A stretch of 38,830 bases of DNA, taken from Candidatus Merdivicinus faecavium (lineage in GTDB: Bacteria > Bacillota > Clostridia > Oscillospirales > Ruminococcaceae). The notes beneath the pieces are model-generated. The model saw only the letters and a list, made by a program, of their open reading frames with translations, did not search any database and had not been told where the DNA came from. Made by a program: the position numbers and the translations under genes. Position 1 is the stretch's first letter; the number at the start of each line of letters is the position of its first letter. Shown piece by piece: positions 31,168 through 38,830 of this stretch. Where the stretch lies: assembly GCA_018716285.1 (NCBI GenBank), contig DVKD01000045.1:1-38830 (forward strand), written 5' to 3'.

Positions 31168-31950
31168 ATGCAAGGAGAAACACTTTACACCGGAATTTTT
31201 GACTCCCATGCCCACTATAACGACGAACGCTTCGACGCGGACCGGGAGGCGCTGCTCGCCTCCCTCCCGTCCCAGGGGGTCTGCGGGGTGGTCAATGCCG
31301 GCACGAATGTAGAGAGCTCCCGCCAGTCGGCCGCGCTGGCGCGGGAACAGGAAATCTTTTACGCGGCGGCAGGCTACCATCCCGAGCAGGCTGCCGAATA
31401 CACAGACGAGGGGATGGCGGAGATTTTTGCGCTCTTAAAAGAGCCGAAAACGGTAGCCATCGGAGAGATCGGGCTGGATTATTACTGGCCGGAGCCTTCG
31501 CGGGAGGTTCAGCAGCGGGTGTTCCGCCTCCAGCTCGACGCCGCGCGGCAGCTTGACCTGCCGGTCATCATCCACTCCCGGGACGCGGCGGAGGACACGG
31601 TCCGCATCCTGCGGGAATTCCCCGGGGTGCGCGGCGTGATTCACTGCTTTACCGGCTCGGCGGAGACAGCCCGGATCCTGGTTGAGATGGGATTTTATAT
31701 CGGCTTCACCGGCGTACTGACCTTCCAGAACAGCAGAAGGCCGGTAGAGGCGTGTAAAGCTGTTCCGCTTGACAGGATACTTTTGGAGACGGACTGCCCC
31801 TATATGGCCCCTGTCCCCTACCGCGGCAAGCGCTGCTGGTCGCCGATGATCGCGCGGACGGCCGAGCGCGCCGCTGAGATCAAGGGGATCGACCCGCAGC
31901 AGATGATCGACATCGCGCGGGAAAATACGAAGCGGCTTTTCAGCCTGTAA
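31168..31950 (+). CDS. tatD: TatD-family metal-dependent deoxyribonuclease
   Basis: 260 residues. A TIM-barrel amidohydrolase-type nuclease linked to DNA repair and DNA turnover. Metal ligands and motifs appear in order: FDSHAHYND, IGEIGLDYYW, VIIHSRDA, VIHCFTGS and LLETDCPYMAPVP. The ATG at 31168 follows GAGG (31155-31158) with 9 bases between. It lies directly after metG, an order common in Firmicutes, and probably shares the T-box-controlled transcript. It ends in a 23-base-pair terminator. Confidence 0.95.
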   Translation: MQGETLYTGIFDSHAHYNDERFDADREALLASLPSQGVCGVVNAGTNVESSRQSAALAREQEIFYAAAGYHPEQAAEYTDEGMAEIFALLKEPKTVAIGEIGLDYYWPEPSREVQQRVFRLQLDAARQLDLPVIIHSRDAAEDTVRILREFPGVRGVIHCFTGSAETARILVEMGFYIGFTGVLTFQNSRRPVEACKAVPLDRILLETDCPYMAPVPYRGKRCWSPMIARTAERAAEIKGIDPQQMIDIARENTKRLFSL

Positions 31951-31999
31951 AAACAGATACGGCGCACCGCCTTTCGGCGGTGCGCCGTATCTGTTTTTT
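31949..31999. terminator. Very strong bidirectional terminator, tatD / recN
   Basis: A perfect 23-base-pair inverted repeat (31949-31971 with 31976-31998) with loop TTTC, A-run at one end and T-run at the other. It overlaps the tatD stop codon and ends one base before recN ends. Confidence 0.95.
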
Positions 32000-32000
32000 A

Positions 32001-33692
32001 CTATTTGGGCTGTGGACTGCTGCCCTGCTGTTCGGGGGCAAGGAGCATCTGCCGCGCGGTCTCGCGAGCCAGGCTGCTCACCTGGTCGGTCGCCATGATG
32101 CGGGCCAGTTCCTCGACCCTCCCCTCGGTATCCAGCGGGAGGACTTCCGTATACGTCCTTCCCCCTTCGGAGGATTTGCGGATCAGGAAATGGGAATGCC
32201 CGAGCGCCGCGATTTGCGCCGAATGGGTGACGCAGAGGACCTGGTGGGCGGCCGCCACCTCCCGCAGCTTGAGGCCGATCTTCTGGGCGGCCCGGCCGCT
32301 GACGCCGGCGTCGATTTCATCGAAGATGAGGGTGCCGGTGCCGTCCTTTTCCGCGAGGGCGCTCTTGATGGCCAGCATGATGCGGGAAAGCTCGCCGCCG
32401 GACGCAATTTTGGAGATGGGTTTGGGCGGCTCGCCGAGGTTTGCGGAAATCAGGAACTCGACGGTCGCGTCGCCCGCGGCGCAGAGCTTGGTCGGGGTAA
32501 ATTTCGCCTCCAGCCGGAGGTTGGGCATCTCGAGGAAACGCGCTTCTCCCGCGACCTTTTCCATAAACCGGTCCGCGGCCTCCCGGCGGTGGGCGGAGAG
32601 CTGTTGCGCGAGGGCGGCGGTTTCCTTTTTGAGGTGCGCGGCCTCGCGGTTGAGGGTGCGGATCTGCTCCTCGGAGCTCTCGATCGCAGAAAGCTCCCGT
32701 TTGGCGTCCTCCAGGTAGTCGAGGATCTGGGAGACGGTGCCGCCGTACTTCAGCTTGAGGCGGTTGAGCTCATTCAGCCGCGACTCAACCAGGTCCGCCT
32801 CCTGCTGGTCGTATTCGAGGGCGGACAGCTGCTCCTGCAGGGCGGAAGAGAGGGAGGAGAGGTCGAGGGCCAGCCCTTCGAGGGTTTCCCCTGCCGCTGC
32901 GAATTCCGGAAAATCGGAGATGGCAGCCAGCTCGCTGCGGGCATTCCCGGCCAGGTCGACGGCGCCGATGAGCTCATCTTCATCCCCGCTGAGGGCGATG
33001 CAGGCGTTCTGCAGCGCCCGGGCGACTCGCTCGACGCTGCGGAGACGCTGGGATTTTTCGGTGAGCCGCTCCTCGATCCCCTGCGTGAGGCGGGCGGATT
33101 GGATCTCCTCGATCTGGTAGCGGAGCATCTCGGCGCGTTTTTCCTTGCCGGTTTCCTGTTTTGTCAGAAGCTGGATGCGGCGGGCCACTTTGCGCAGCTC
33201 GGAAAACTTCTGCTGGTAAGCCGTCAGTTCCTCCTGCAGGTCCCCGAAGCTGTCGAGCAGTTCCAGGTGGCGTTCGGGGGAAAGCAGGGTCTGGTTGTCG
33301 TGCTGGCCGTGGATGTTGACCAGGCTGCCGCCGATTTCGCGCAGCAGGCTGATGGGCGCGGGCCGCCCGTTTAAGCGGGCGACGCTGCGGCCGTCCGCGT
33401 GGATGGAGCGCTCGATCACCAGCTCGCCGCCCTCGAGCTCATAGCCGTTTTGCAAAAGAAGGCGGAGGACAGCTTCCGGCAGGTCGCGAAAAACGGCAGT
33501 GACACCCGCCTTGGAGGTTCCGGTCCGGACAATGTCCCGGCTGGTCCGCTGCCCGAGGCAGGCGTTGATGGCGTCGATGACGATCGATTTACCAGCGCCG
33601 GTCTCGCCGGTAAAAACGCTGAAGCCGGTCGGGAATTCGATATAGGTTTTTTCGATAACCGCCAGATTCTCAATATATAACGCTGAAAGCAT
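32001..33692 (-). CDS. recN: DNA repair protein RecN
   Basis: 563 residues, standard length. An SMC-like ATPase acting early in double-strand break repair. Walker A GETGAGKSIVIDAI is at the N-terminus; a coiled-coil centre follows; the C-terminal half has IASGGELSRIMLAIKSAL and the Walker B LIFDEIDAGVSGRAA. RBS GAGGAGGG overlaps the end of argR. It is the last gene of the ispA-dxs-tlyA-nadK-argR-recN run. A long open frame on the + strand over this gene (31980-33374) is a by-product. Confidence 0.96.
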   Translation of the reverse strand: MLSALYIENLAVIEKTYIEFPTGFSVFTGETGAGKSIVIDAINACLGQRTSRDIVRTGTSKAGVTAVFRDLPEAVLRLLLQNGYELEGGELVIERSIHADGRSVARLNGRPAPISLLREIGGSLVNIHGQHDNQTLLSPERHLELLDSFGDLQEELTAYQQKFSELRKVARRIQLLTKQETGKEKRAEMLRYQIEEIQSARLTQGIEERLTEKSQRLRSVERVARALQNACIALSGDEDELIGAVDLAGNARSELAAISDFPEFAAAGETLEGLALDLSSLSSALQEQLSALEYDQQEADLVESRLNELNRLKLKYGGTVSQILDYLEDAKRELSAIESSEEQIRTLNREAAHLKKETAALAQQLSAHRREAADRFMEKVAGEARFLEMPNLRLEAKFTPTKLCAAGDATVEFLISANLGEPPKPISKIASGGELSRIMLAIKSALAEKDGTGTLIFDEIDAGVSGRAAQKIGLKLREVAAAHQVLCVTHSAQIAALGHSHFLIRKSSEGGRTYTEVLPLDTEGRVEELARIMATDQVSSLARETARQMLLAPEQQGSSPQPK

Positions 33693-33702
33693 ACAGCCCT
33701 CC

Positions 33703-34170
33703 TCATTCGCCCAGAGAAATCATCTGCTCGATCCGCCGGACCAGATGGGCGGCGGCCTCCTCGCTTCGCATCAGCACAAAAATCGTATCGTCACCGGCCA
33801 GGGTGCCGACGATCCCCTCCATCTCCGCCATACCGTCCAGCGAGGCGCAGGCGGCGTTGGCCATCCCGGTGTGGCACTTGATGACGGCGGTGTTGAGGGC
33901 GTAATCCACGGAAAGCACCGACTCGAGAAAGACCGCGCGGAATTTCTTTTCCATATTATCCGTCTGCTTTTTGCGGGTGGTGGTGTACTGATATTTTCCC
34001 TCCGCTGTCAGCGTTTTGACGAGGTTTAATTCCTTAATGTCGCGGGATATGGTCGCCTGGGTGGTCTGAAATCCTTCCTGCGCCAGAAGCTTCAGCAGAT
34101 CTTCCTGGGTGTATACTTCATTTTTTTCGACAAGCTCGATGATCTTTGCGAGCCGCAATGCTTTCATCAT
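33703..34170 (-). CDS. argR: Arginine repressor ArgR/AhrC
   Basis: 155 residues. An arginine-responsive regulator: N-terminal winged helix (RLAKIIELVEKNEVYTQEDLL, TTQATISRDIKELNLVK) and C-terminal hexamerisation/arginine-binding domain with GTLAGDDTIFVLM. It starts at the ATG at 34170 (an in-frame ATG follows immediately) behind GGAAGGGG. It sits between nadK and recN, the usual position in Bacilli and Clostridia. No arginine gene is in the window, so its targets lie elsewhere. Confidence 0.95.
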   Translation of the reverse strand: MMKALRLAKIIELVEKNEVYTQEDLLKLLAQEGFQTTQATISRDIKELNLVKTLTAEGKYQYTTTRKKQTDNMEKKFRAVFLESVLSVDYALNTAVIKCHTGMANAACASLDGMAEMEGIVGTLAGDDTIFVLMRSEEAAAHLVRRIEQMISLGE

Positions 34171-34200
34171 TGTTCCCCTTCCTTTCGCGGAGGATTCCGT

Positions 34201-35058
34201 TTATTCATATGCCCGTCGGAGCAGCTTGTTGTTGAGGACCTCGTAAAACTGGTTGCCGGTCAGGTTGATGAGCGGAACTCGGACCTCGCTTCTGCGGACG
34301 GTCAGCAGATCGCCGTAGAAGAAGGGCCCGCCTTCCACTCCGTCGACAGTGACAAAGAGCTTCTGTCCCGGCACCGTCGGGCGGATCTGCAGGACGCTTT
34401 CCCCGCTGAAAAGGATGGTCCGGCTGAAGAGCGAATGCGGGCAGATGGGGGTCATGCAGATGCCGTCGATGGTGGGGTCGACGATCGGGCCGCCGGCTGA
34501 AAGGGAGTAAGCGGTTGCGCCGGTCGGAGTCGCGAGGATAATGCCGTCAGCCCGGTAGCTGCCGACCAGCTTCTCCCCGCAGCAGACCTCCATGTCGACG
34601 ATCTTGGCCATCTCGCTTTTGGAAACCACCGCGTCGTTGAGGGCTAAGAAGCGCTGCGTCTTTCCGCCCGCCGTATAGTCGACCGCAAGGAGCATCCGAT
34701 GTTCGAGCTGGTACTCCCCTGTCGCCAGCCTGGACAGCAGGTGGAGCTGATTCGGCTCGAGGGTCGCGAGAAATCCGAGCCGCCCCAGATTGATGCCGAG
34801 CACCGGCCGCACCCTGGGCATCATGCATTTGGCCGTGTGGAGGATGGTCCCGTCCCCGCCGATGGCGATACAGACGGCGCATTCCTCATAAACCTCCTCC
34901 GCCGGCCCGAAGCGGACGCCCGCAAGGTGGGAAAACCGCCCTGCAAGCGCTTCCTCCATCAGCGGCTCCATCTGAAGCTGCCGGACGATGCGGCAGACTT
35001 CTTCCGCGCAGGCGGCGGCGCCTTCTTTGTCAAGATTGGGCTGAATCAGCAGCTTCAC
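34201..35058 (-). CDS. nadK: NAD kinase
   Basis: 285 residues. It phosphorylates NAD to NADP. Motifs: AIGGDGTILHTAK, GINLGRLGFLATL, LNDAVVSKSEMAKIVDMEV and DGIILATPTGATAYSLSAGGPI. GTG at 35058 (VKLLIQPNL) is preferred: AAAGGA (35073-35068) sits 9 bases before it, but only one base before the in-frame ATG at 35067. The start lies 29 bases inside the end of tlyA, so translation is coupled. Confidence 0.95.
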   Translation of the reverse strand: MKLLIQPNLDKEGAAACAEEVCRIVRQLQMEPLMEEALAGRFSHLAGVRFGPAEEVYEECAVCIAIGGDGTILHTAKCMMPRVRPVLGINLGRLGFLATLEPNQLHLLSRLATGEYQLEHRMLLAVDYTAGGKTQRFLALNDAVVSKSEMAKIVDMEVCCGEKLVGSYRADGIILATPTGATAYSLSAGGPIVDPTIDGICMTPICPHSLFSRTILFSGESVLQIRPTVPGQKLFVTVDGVEGGPFFYGDLLTVRRSEVRVPLINLTGNQFYEVLNNKLLRRAYE

Positions 35059-35875
35059 AGCGTCCATCCTTTCGGTCAAGGGCAAGGTGGGAGCTCTCCA
35101 CCAGCTTCACGAGGTCGCCGTCGGTCACCAGCGGCGGCTCATTCGATTTGCGGAAGTAAAAGAGGTATTCGATATTCCCTTCCGGCCCCTTGATCGGGGA
35201 AAAATGCGCGCCCAGGACAGAGAGCCCCAGATCCCCGCAGAAGGCGTAGATCTTGCGGAGCACCTCGAGGTGGATCTCCGGCTCTCTAACGACCCCTTTT
35301 TTGCCGACCTTGCCCTTGCCGGCTTCAAACTGCGGCTTGACCAGGCAGACCCCCTCGCCGCCCTCCTTCAAAAAGCGGTGGAGGACCGGCAGTACGAGGG
35401 TCAGCGAGATGAAGGAGACGTCGACCGAGCCGAAATCCAGCGGCTCCGGGATCTGCTCCTCGGTGACATAGCGGATGTTGGTCCGCTCGAGGTTGACGAC
35501 CCGGCTGTCGGTGCGGAGCTTCCAGGCGAGCTGGCCGTAGCCCACGTCGATGGCATAGACCCGGCTTGCGCCATGCTGGAGCATACAGTCGGAAAAGCCG
35601 CCGGTCGACGCGCCGATGTCCGCGCAGACAAAGCCGGTCAGGTCGAGATGATGCGCCTCAATCGCCTTCTGCAGCTTGAGGCCGCCGCGGCTGACATAGG
35701 GCAGTTCCCCGCCTGCGACCCGGATCTCGGCGTCGTCGGGCACCATCGCGCCGGCCTTGTCGACCTTTTCTCCGTTTACAAAGACCACTCCCGCCATGAT
35801 CAGCGCTTTCGCCCGCTCGCGGCTGGGCGCCAGGCCCTGTTCTGCCAGAAGGATGTCCAGTCTGTTTTTGCTCAT
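35030..35875 (-). CDS. tlyA: TlyA-family rRNA 2'-O-methyltransferase
   Basis: 281 residues. An N-terminal S4 RNA-binding domain (RLDILLAEQGLAPSRERAKALI, residues 5-60) is fused to an FtsJ-like S-adenosylmethionine methyltransferase domain with ADIGASTGGFSDCML, VYAIDVGYGQLAWKL and FGSVDVSFISL. TlyA of mycobacteria methylates cytidines in 16S and 23S rRNA; the name hemolysin used for some homologues is historical. The ATG at 35875 overlaps the dxs stop (ATGA, 35875-35872). RBS AGAGGAG lies within the end of dxs. Confidence 0.94.
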   Translation of the reverse strand: MSKNRLDILLAEQGLAPSRERAKALIMAGVVFVNGEKVDKAGAMVPDDAEIRVAGGELPYVSRGGLKLQKAIEAHHLDLTGFVCADIGASTGGFSDCMLQHGASRVYAIDVGYGQLAWKLRTDSRVVNLERTNIRYVTEEQIPEPLDFGSVDVSFISLTLVLPVLHRFLKEGGEGVCLVKPQFEAGKGKVGKKGVVREPEIHLEVLRKIYAFCGDLGLSVLGAHFSPIKGPEGNIEYLFYFRKSNEPPLVTDGDLVKLVESSHLALDRKDGRCEAADSAQS

Positions 35876-37728
35876 GATGAAAGCTCCTCTTGCAATATGG
35901 TTGTCATAGAATCCTGGTCGAGGCGGTATTCCGCCAGAAGGCCGGGGACGCTGCCCTGCCGGATAAAGGCGTTGGGCAGGGTGAAGGCCGTAAAATGCCC
36001 CTGATACCCCTCTTCGTTCAGCCTGCGGCAGAGGTGCTCGCTGATCGAGCCGTTCTGCACCGCCTCTTCAAAAAAGACGATCCGCTCATAGCCCAGCAGC
36101 TTTTCGACCAGCTTGTCCGAAAGCGGCCAGATGCGGTTGAGCTGGAAGAGGGCGGGCGGCTCTTTCTGCGCGCGGGCGGCGGGATACAGGGAGTGGAAGA
36201 TCCGGCCGTAGGAGACGGCGGCAAGCCGCGTAGTCCCTTCCCAGAAGGAGAAATCCCCCGCCGGGTTGCAGCCCGCGATCTGCGTCTCCGGCTCGCTGCC
36301 GCGCGGGTAGCGGACCGCCACGACCCCTTCGGTGTCGTAGAGGGCGCGGCGGAGCTGGATCTCCAGTTCATGGTAGGTTGAGGGAGAGAAAATCGTCACC
36401 CCCGGGATGCCGGTCAGGAAGGAGACGTCGTAGATCCCCTGGTGGGTCTCTCCGTCCTCCCCGACCAGGCCGGCCCGGTCGACGGCGAGGACGGCGTGCA
36501 GCCGGTCGATGGCCGCGTCGTGCAGAATCTGGTCATAAGCCCGCTGCAAAAAGGTCGAATAGACCGCGAAAACCGGCAGATACCCCTTTGCAGCCAGCCC
36601 GGCCGAAAAGGTCATCGCGTGCTGCTCGGCGATGCCGACGTCAAAAAAGCGGTTTTTATGCTCCGTCGCGAAATGGACGAGCCCCGTTCCCTCGGTCATC
36701 GCCGCGGTAATGCCGCAGATGCGGTCGTCCCTGTCCGCCAGATGGGTCAAAAGGGCGCCGAAGGTGGTCGAAAAGCTGTCGGCGGGCGCGACGTCGGGAT
36801 TGCCTGTCTCGATGTCGAAGCCGCCCACCCCGTGGTAGGCCATCGGGTTTTTCTCGGCATACTCGTACCCTTTGCCTTTGACCGTCTCCACATGGACAAA
36901 GGCCGGGCGGTGCAGCTCCCGCGCCCGGCGGAGAGTCTGCTCAAGCTCGGGCAGATTATGGCCGTCCACCGGGCCGAAATAGGCAAAGCCCAGCTCTTCA
37001 AAAAAGGTGGAGTGGTAGAGCAGGACCTTGAGCAGGGATTTGGAGGAGGTGAGCCACTCCTTGATCCCCTTGCCGATGAAGGGGGTGTGGTCGAGGATCA
37101 TTTCCACCCGCTCCTTGAGGCGGAGATAGGAGGGCTTGGAGCGGATGAGGGCCAGGTAACGGGCAAAGGCGCCGACATTACGGCTGATCGACATCGCATT
37201 GTGGTTCAAGACGATGACGAGGTTATTCTTGCTCCGCCCGGCGTTGTTGAGCGCCTCGTAGGCCAGGCCGCCCGTAAAGGCGCCGTCCCCGATGACCGCG
37301 ACCGAGCAGAGGTCGGATCCGCTCATCTTATTGGCGCAGGAAGCGGCGTAAGCCGCCGAAATTGAGGTCGAGCTGTGCCCGACGGTAAAGGCGTCGTAGG
37401 GGCTTTCGGCCGGCTTCGGGAAGCCGGAGAGCCCGCCCGGCTGCCGGAGGGTGTCGAACCGGTCCCGCCGCCCGGTGAGGATCTTGTGGGTATAGCACTG
37501 GTGGCCGACGTCCCAGATGAGGGTGTCCTCCGGCGTGTGAAAAACCCGGTGGAGGGCGATGGTCAGCTCGACCACCCCAAGGTTGGAGGCGAGATGGCCG
37601 CCCGTCTTGGAGACGTTTTGGATTAAGAAGTCCCGGATCTCGGCGCAGAGCGCATCCAGGGTGGGATAATCCATCCCCCGGATGTCGGCTGGTGTGCTGA
37701 CCCGATTGAGGATGTGATACTGTTCCAT
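35872..37728 (-). CDS. dxs: 1-deoxy-D-xylulose-5-phosphate synthase
   Basis: 618 residues. The first enzyme of the MEP isoprenoid pathway: pyruvate + glyceraldehyde 3-phosphate to DXP, using thiamine diphosphate. Motifs: LIWDVGHQCYTHKILTGR, the TPP-binding GDGAFTGGLAYEALNNAG, YFGPVDGHNLPELE, FDVGIAEQHAMTFSAGLA and DRAGLVGEDGETHQG. The ATG at 37728 (MEQYHILNRV) follows GAGAGG; an open frame back to 37851 overlaps the upstream gene and is not coding. Together with ispA it makes isoprenyl diphosphates. Confidence 0.96.
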   Translation of the reverse strand: MEQYHILNRVSTPADIRGMDYPTLDALCAEIRDFLIQNVSKTGGHLASNLGVVELTIALHRVFHTPEDTLIWDVGHQCYTHKILTGRRDRFDTLRQPGGLSGFPKPAESPYDAFTVGHSSTSISAAYAASCANKMSGSDLCSVAVIGDGAFTGGLAYEALNNAGRSKNNLVIVLNHNAMSISRNVGAFARYLALIRSKPSYLRLKERVEMILDHTPFIGKGIKEWLTSSKSLLKVLLYHSTFFEELGFAYFGPVDGHNLPELEQTLRRARELHRPAFVHVETVKGKGYEYAEKNPMAYHGVGGFDIETGNPDVAPADSFSTTFGALLTHLADRDDRICGITAAMTEGTGLVHFATEHKNRFFDVGIAEQHAMTFSAGLAAKGYLPVFAVYSTFLQRAYDQILHDAAIDRLHAVLAVDRAGLVGEDGETHQGIYDVSFLTGIPGVTIFSPSTYHELEIQLRRALYDTEGVVAVRYPRGSEPETQIAGCNPAGDFSFWEGTTRLAAVSYGRIFHSLYPAARAQKEPPALFQLNRIWPLSDKLVEKLLGYERIVFFEEAVQNGSISEHLCRRLNEEGYQGHFTAFTLPNAFIRQGSVPGLLAEYRLDQDSMTTILQEELSS

Positions 37729-37739
37729 TCTATCGCCTC

Positions 37740-38183
37740 TCAAGCTATCGGGACCAGGAACGCCAGCGCAATGCCCAGGATTGCCCCGGCCAGCACTTCC
37801 AGCGGGGTATGGCCGAGAAATTCCTTCAGGTTTTTCTGGGCCTGCGACCAATCCTGTTCCAAAATGAGCCGGTTTAACACCTTCGCCTGTTCGCCCGCCG
37901 CGCGGCGGACGCCGGTTGCGTCGTACATCACAACGGCGGCGACAATCATGGCAATGGCAAACATCGGCGAAGCTAAGCCGCAGGTCCGGCCGACCGCGAC
38001 AGCCAGCCCGCAGACGGTCGCACTGTGGGAGCTCGGCATTCCGCCTGCGCCGACCAGGCGTTCAAAGCTGAAGTGCCGGTTGCGGACGGCATAAAAAATC
38101 ACCTTGATTACCTGAGCCGACAGCCAGCAAAGCATGGCGGTCCAGAGGACGCGGTTTTGAGCCAGTTCAGCAAAAAATTCCAT
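37740..38183 (-). CDS. Divergent PAP2 family membrane protein (DUF212)
   Basis: 147 residues. Three to four hydrophobic segments and the phosphatase-like motif GGMPSSHSATVCGLAVAVG, with a second motif region GHTPLEVLAGAILG near the C-terminus. This is the DUF212/YuiD type, distantly related to PAP2 lipid phosphatases. The activity is not firmly known; an isoprenyl-phosphate substrate would suit its position between ispA and dxs, but that is an inference. The start at 38183 follows AAAGGG. It ends 11 bases before dxs begins. Confidence 0.9.
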   Translation of the reverse strand: MEFFAELAQNRVLWTAMLCWLSAQVIKVIFYAVRNRHFSFERLVGAGGMPSSHSATVCGLAVAVGRTCGLASPMFAIAMIVAAVVMYDATGVRRAAGEQAKVLNRLILEQDWSQAQKNLKEFLGHTPLEVLAGAILGIALAFLVPIA

Positions 38184-38200
38184 GTCTACGCCCTTTCTGT

Positions 38201-38830
38201 TTAGTAATTTCTGTCTAAGAGCTGTCTGGTAAGCGCGGCCAGTTCCCCGCTGTGCGGATAGGCTTCCAGCACATGCAGGGCCTTTTGGGTATAGGCCGCT
38301 GCGCGGCGGCGGGATTCTTCCAGGCCGTAGAGGGAGACAGAGGTTGCTTTGCCGTTGGCTGCGTCGGAGCTCAGCGGCTTGCCGAGGAGCGATTCGTCCC
38401 CGACAACGTCGAGAATATCGTCGATAATCTGGAAGGCGATCCCGAGGCTGTCCGCATATTCCCGCGCGTCGCGGGCGGCTGCCTCGTCCCCGCCTGCGGC
38501 CGCAACGCCGAGCAGGCAGGCCGCCTGCAGGAGGGCGGAGGTCTTGAGCCGGTAGGTGAGCTCGAGGGTGGGCGCGTCGGGGGCCTGCGTTTCGTTTTGC
38601 AGGTCGAGCACCTGCCCGCCGATCATCCCGCAGGTGCCCGCGCAGCGGGAGAGGATCCGCACGGCGCGGACGATCCGGTCAGGCGGAAGGTCTGCCCCGG
38701 CGAGCGTCTCAAAGGCCCTGGTGAGAAGGCCGTCCCCGGCTAAGAGGGCGGTCGCCTCGCCGAACTGCTTGTGGCAGGAGGGCCGCCCGCGGCGGAAATC
38801 GTCGTTGTCCATGCAGGGGAGGTCGTCGTG
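38201..38830 (-). CDS. ispA: Polyprenyl (farnesyl-type) diphosphate synthase, 5' end cut by window
   Basis: 209 C-terminal residues; the frame runs off the window edge. It condenses isopentenyl diphosphate with allylic diphosphates. The first aspartate-rich motif begins at the edge (DDLPCMDNDDFRRG), with the four-residue spacing typical of bacterial short-chain IspA enzymes. KQFGEATALLAGDGLL, GQVLDL, the KT dyad LKTSALLQAA and the second aspartate motif QIIDDILDV follow. It lies upstream of the DUF212 gene and dxs in the same run. The product chain length is inferred from the first motif only. Confidence 0.94.
   Translation of the reverse strand, partial: HDDLPCMDNDDFRRGRPSCHKQFGEATALLAGDGLLTRAFETLAGADLPPDRIVRAVRILSRCAGTCGMIGGQVLDLQNETQAPDAPTLELTYRLKTSALLQAACLLGVAAAGGDEAAARDAREYADSLGIAFQIIDDILDVVGDESLLGKPLSSDAANGKATSVSLYGLEESRRRAAAYTQKALHVLEAYPHSGELAALTRQLLDRNY

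Noticed and set aside
31980-33374. A 464-codon + strand open frame opposite recN
   Set aside because: recN on the - strand has all family motifs; the + strand translation is low-complexity Gly/Leu/Glu/Arg-rich without domains.

Overview
This 38.8 kb window is a GC-rich, gene-dense piece of chromosome from a spore-forming Gram-positive anaerobe. The best fit is a clostridial lineage of the Oscillospirales/Ruminococcaceae type. That is an inference from gene content: sigK and spoVT, a T-box in front of metG, ferredoxin-dependent 2-oxoacid oxidoreductase genes, the ispA-dxs-tlyA-nadK-argR-recN order, purine-rich ribosome binding sites and sigma-A promoters of TTGACA/TATAAT type. No rRNA, tRNA, CRISPR array, phage or insertion sequence was found.

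Layout. 1-7751 (+): the 3' part of tsaD, then sbcD, sbcC, a ComEA-like helix-hairpin-helix protein and an iron-sulfur helicase with an N-terminal nuclease-like domain, a DNA-repair/uptake run. 7842-9137 (+): an endonuclease/exonuclease/phosphatase-fold protein and a GyrI-like ligand-binding protein. 9191-13303 (-): paaK, iorA, iorB and an ACT-domain protein, an operon for CoA-dependent oxidation of aromatic 2-oxoacids. 13304-13724: AT-richer intergenic DNA with promoters and hairpins. 13725-14096 (+): a Ser/Glu-rich lipoprotein. 14229-14924 (-): sigK with an apparent pro-sequence. 14987-17161 (-): dinB, an HMCES/YedK-type abasic-site protein and an unknown 87-residue protein, behind a promoter carrying two LexA-like boxes. 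17353-18348 (+): a Gfo/Idh/MocA oxidoreductase. 18397-23578 (-): a LytTR response regulator, a short soluble GHKL kinase and two ABC half-transporters, the first interrupted by a frameshift. 23705-24244 (-): spoVT. 24347-25606 (-): a DUF1015 protein.

25607-26102 is non-coding and holds the most unusual structure in the window: three tandem elements of about 80 bp that each fold as a cloverleaf, with an outer stem and three hairpin arms. The two outer copies are about 94% identical and every difference between them is structurally silent on the + strand. The middle copy keeps the architecture with a different sequence in its stems.

26103-28856 (+): trxB, an unknown 64-residue protein and a cardiolipin synthase. 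28884-31950 (+): a T-box-controlled metG and tatD. 32001-38830 (-): the tightly packed run ispA (cut by the window edge), a divergent PAP2 protein, dxs, tlyA, nadK, argR and recN. Strong hairpin terminators separate most convergent units (9152, 14188, 18361 and 31949).

Genome maintenance is a recurring theme (SbcCD, nuclease-helicase, dinB, HMCES, recN, TatD). The best leads are the cloverleaf repeats, the SOS-type operon with an unknown small protein, the LytTR/soluble-kinase/ABC module with putative operator repeats and a frameshift, and the aromatic-oxoacid operon. All start sites were chosen by ribosome-binding-site position, and all functions are read from motifs without database searches.
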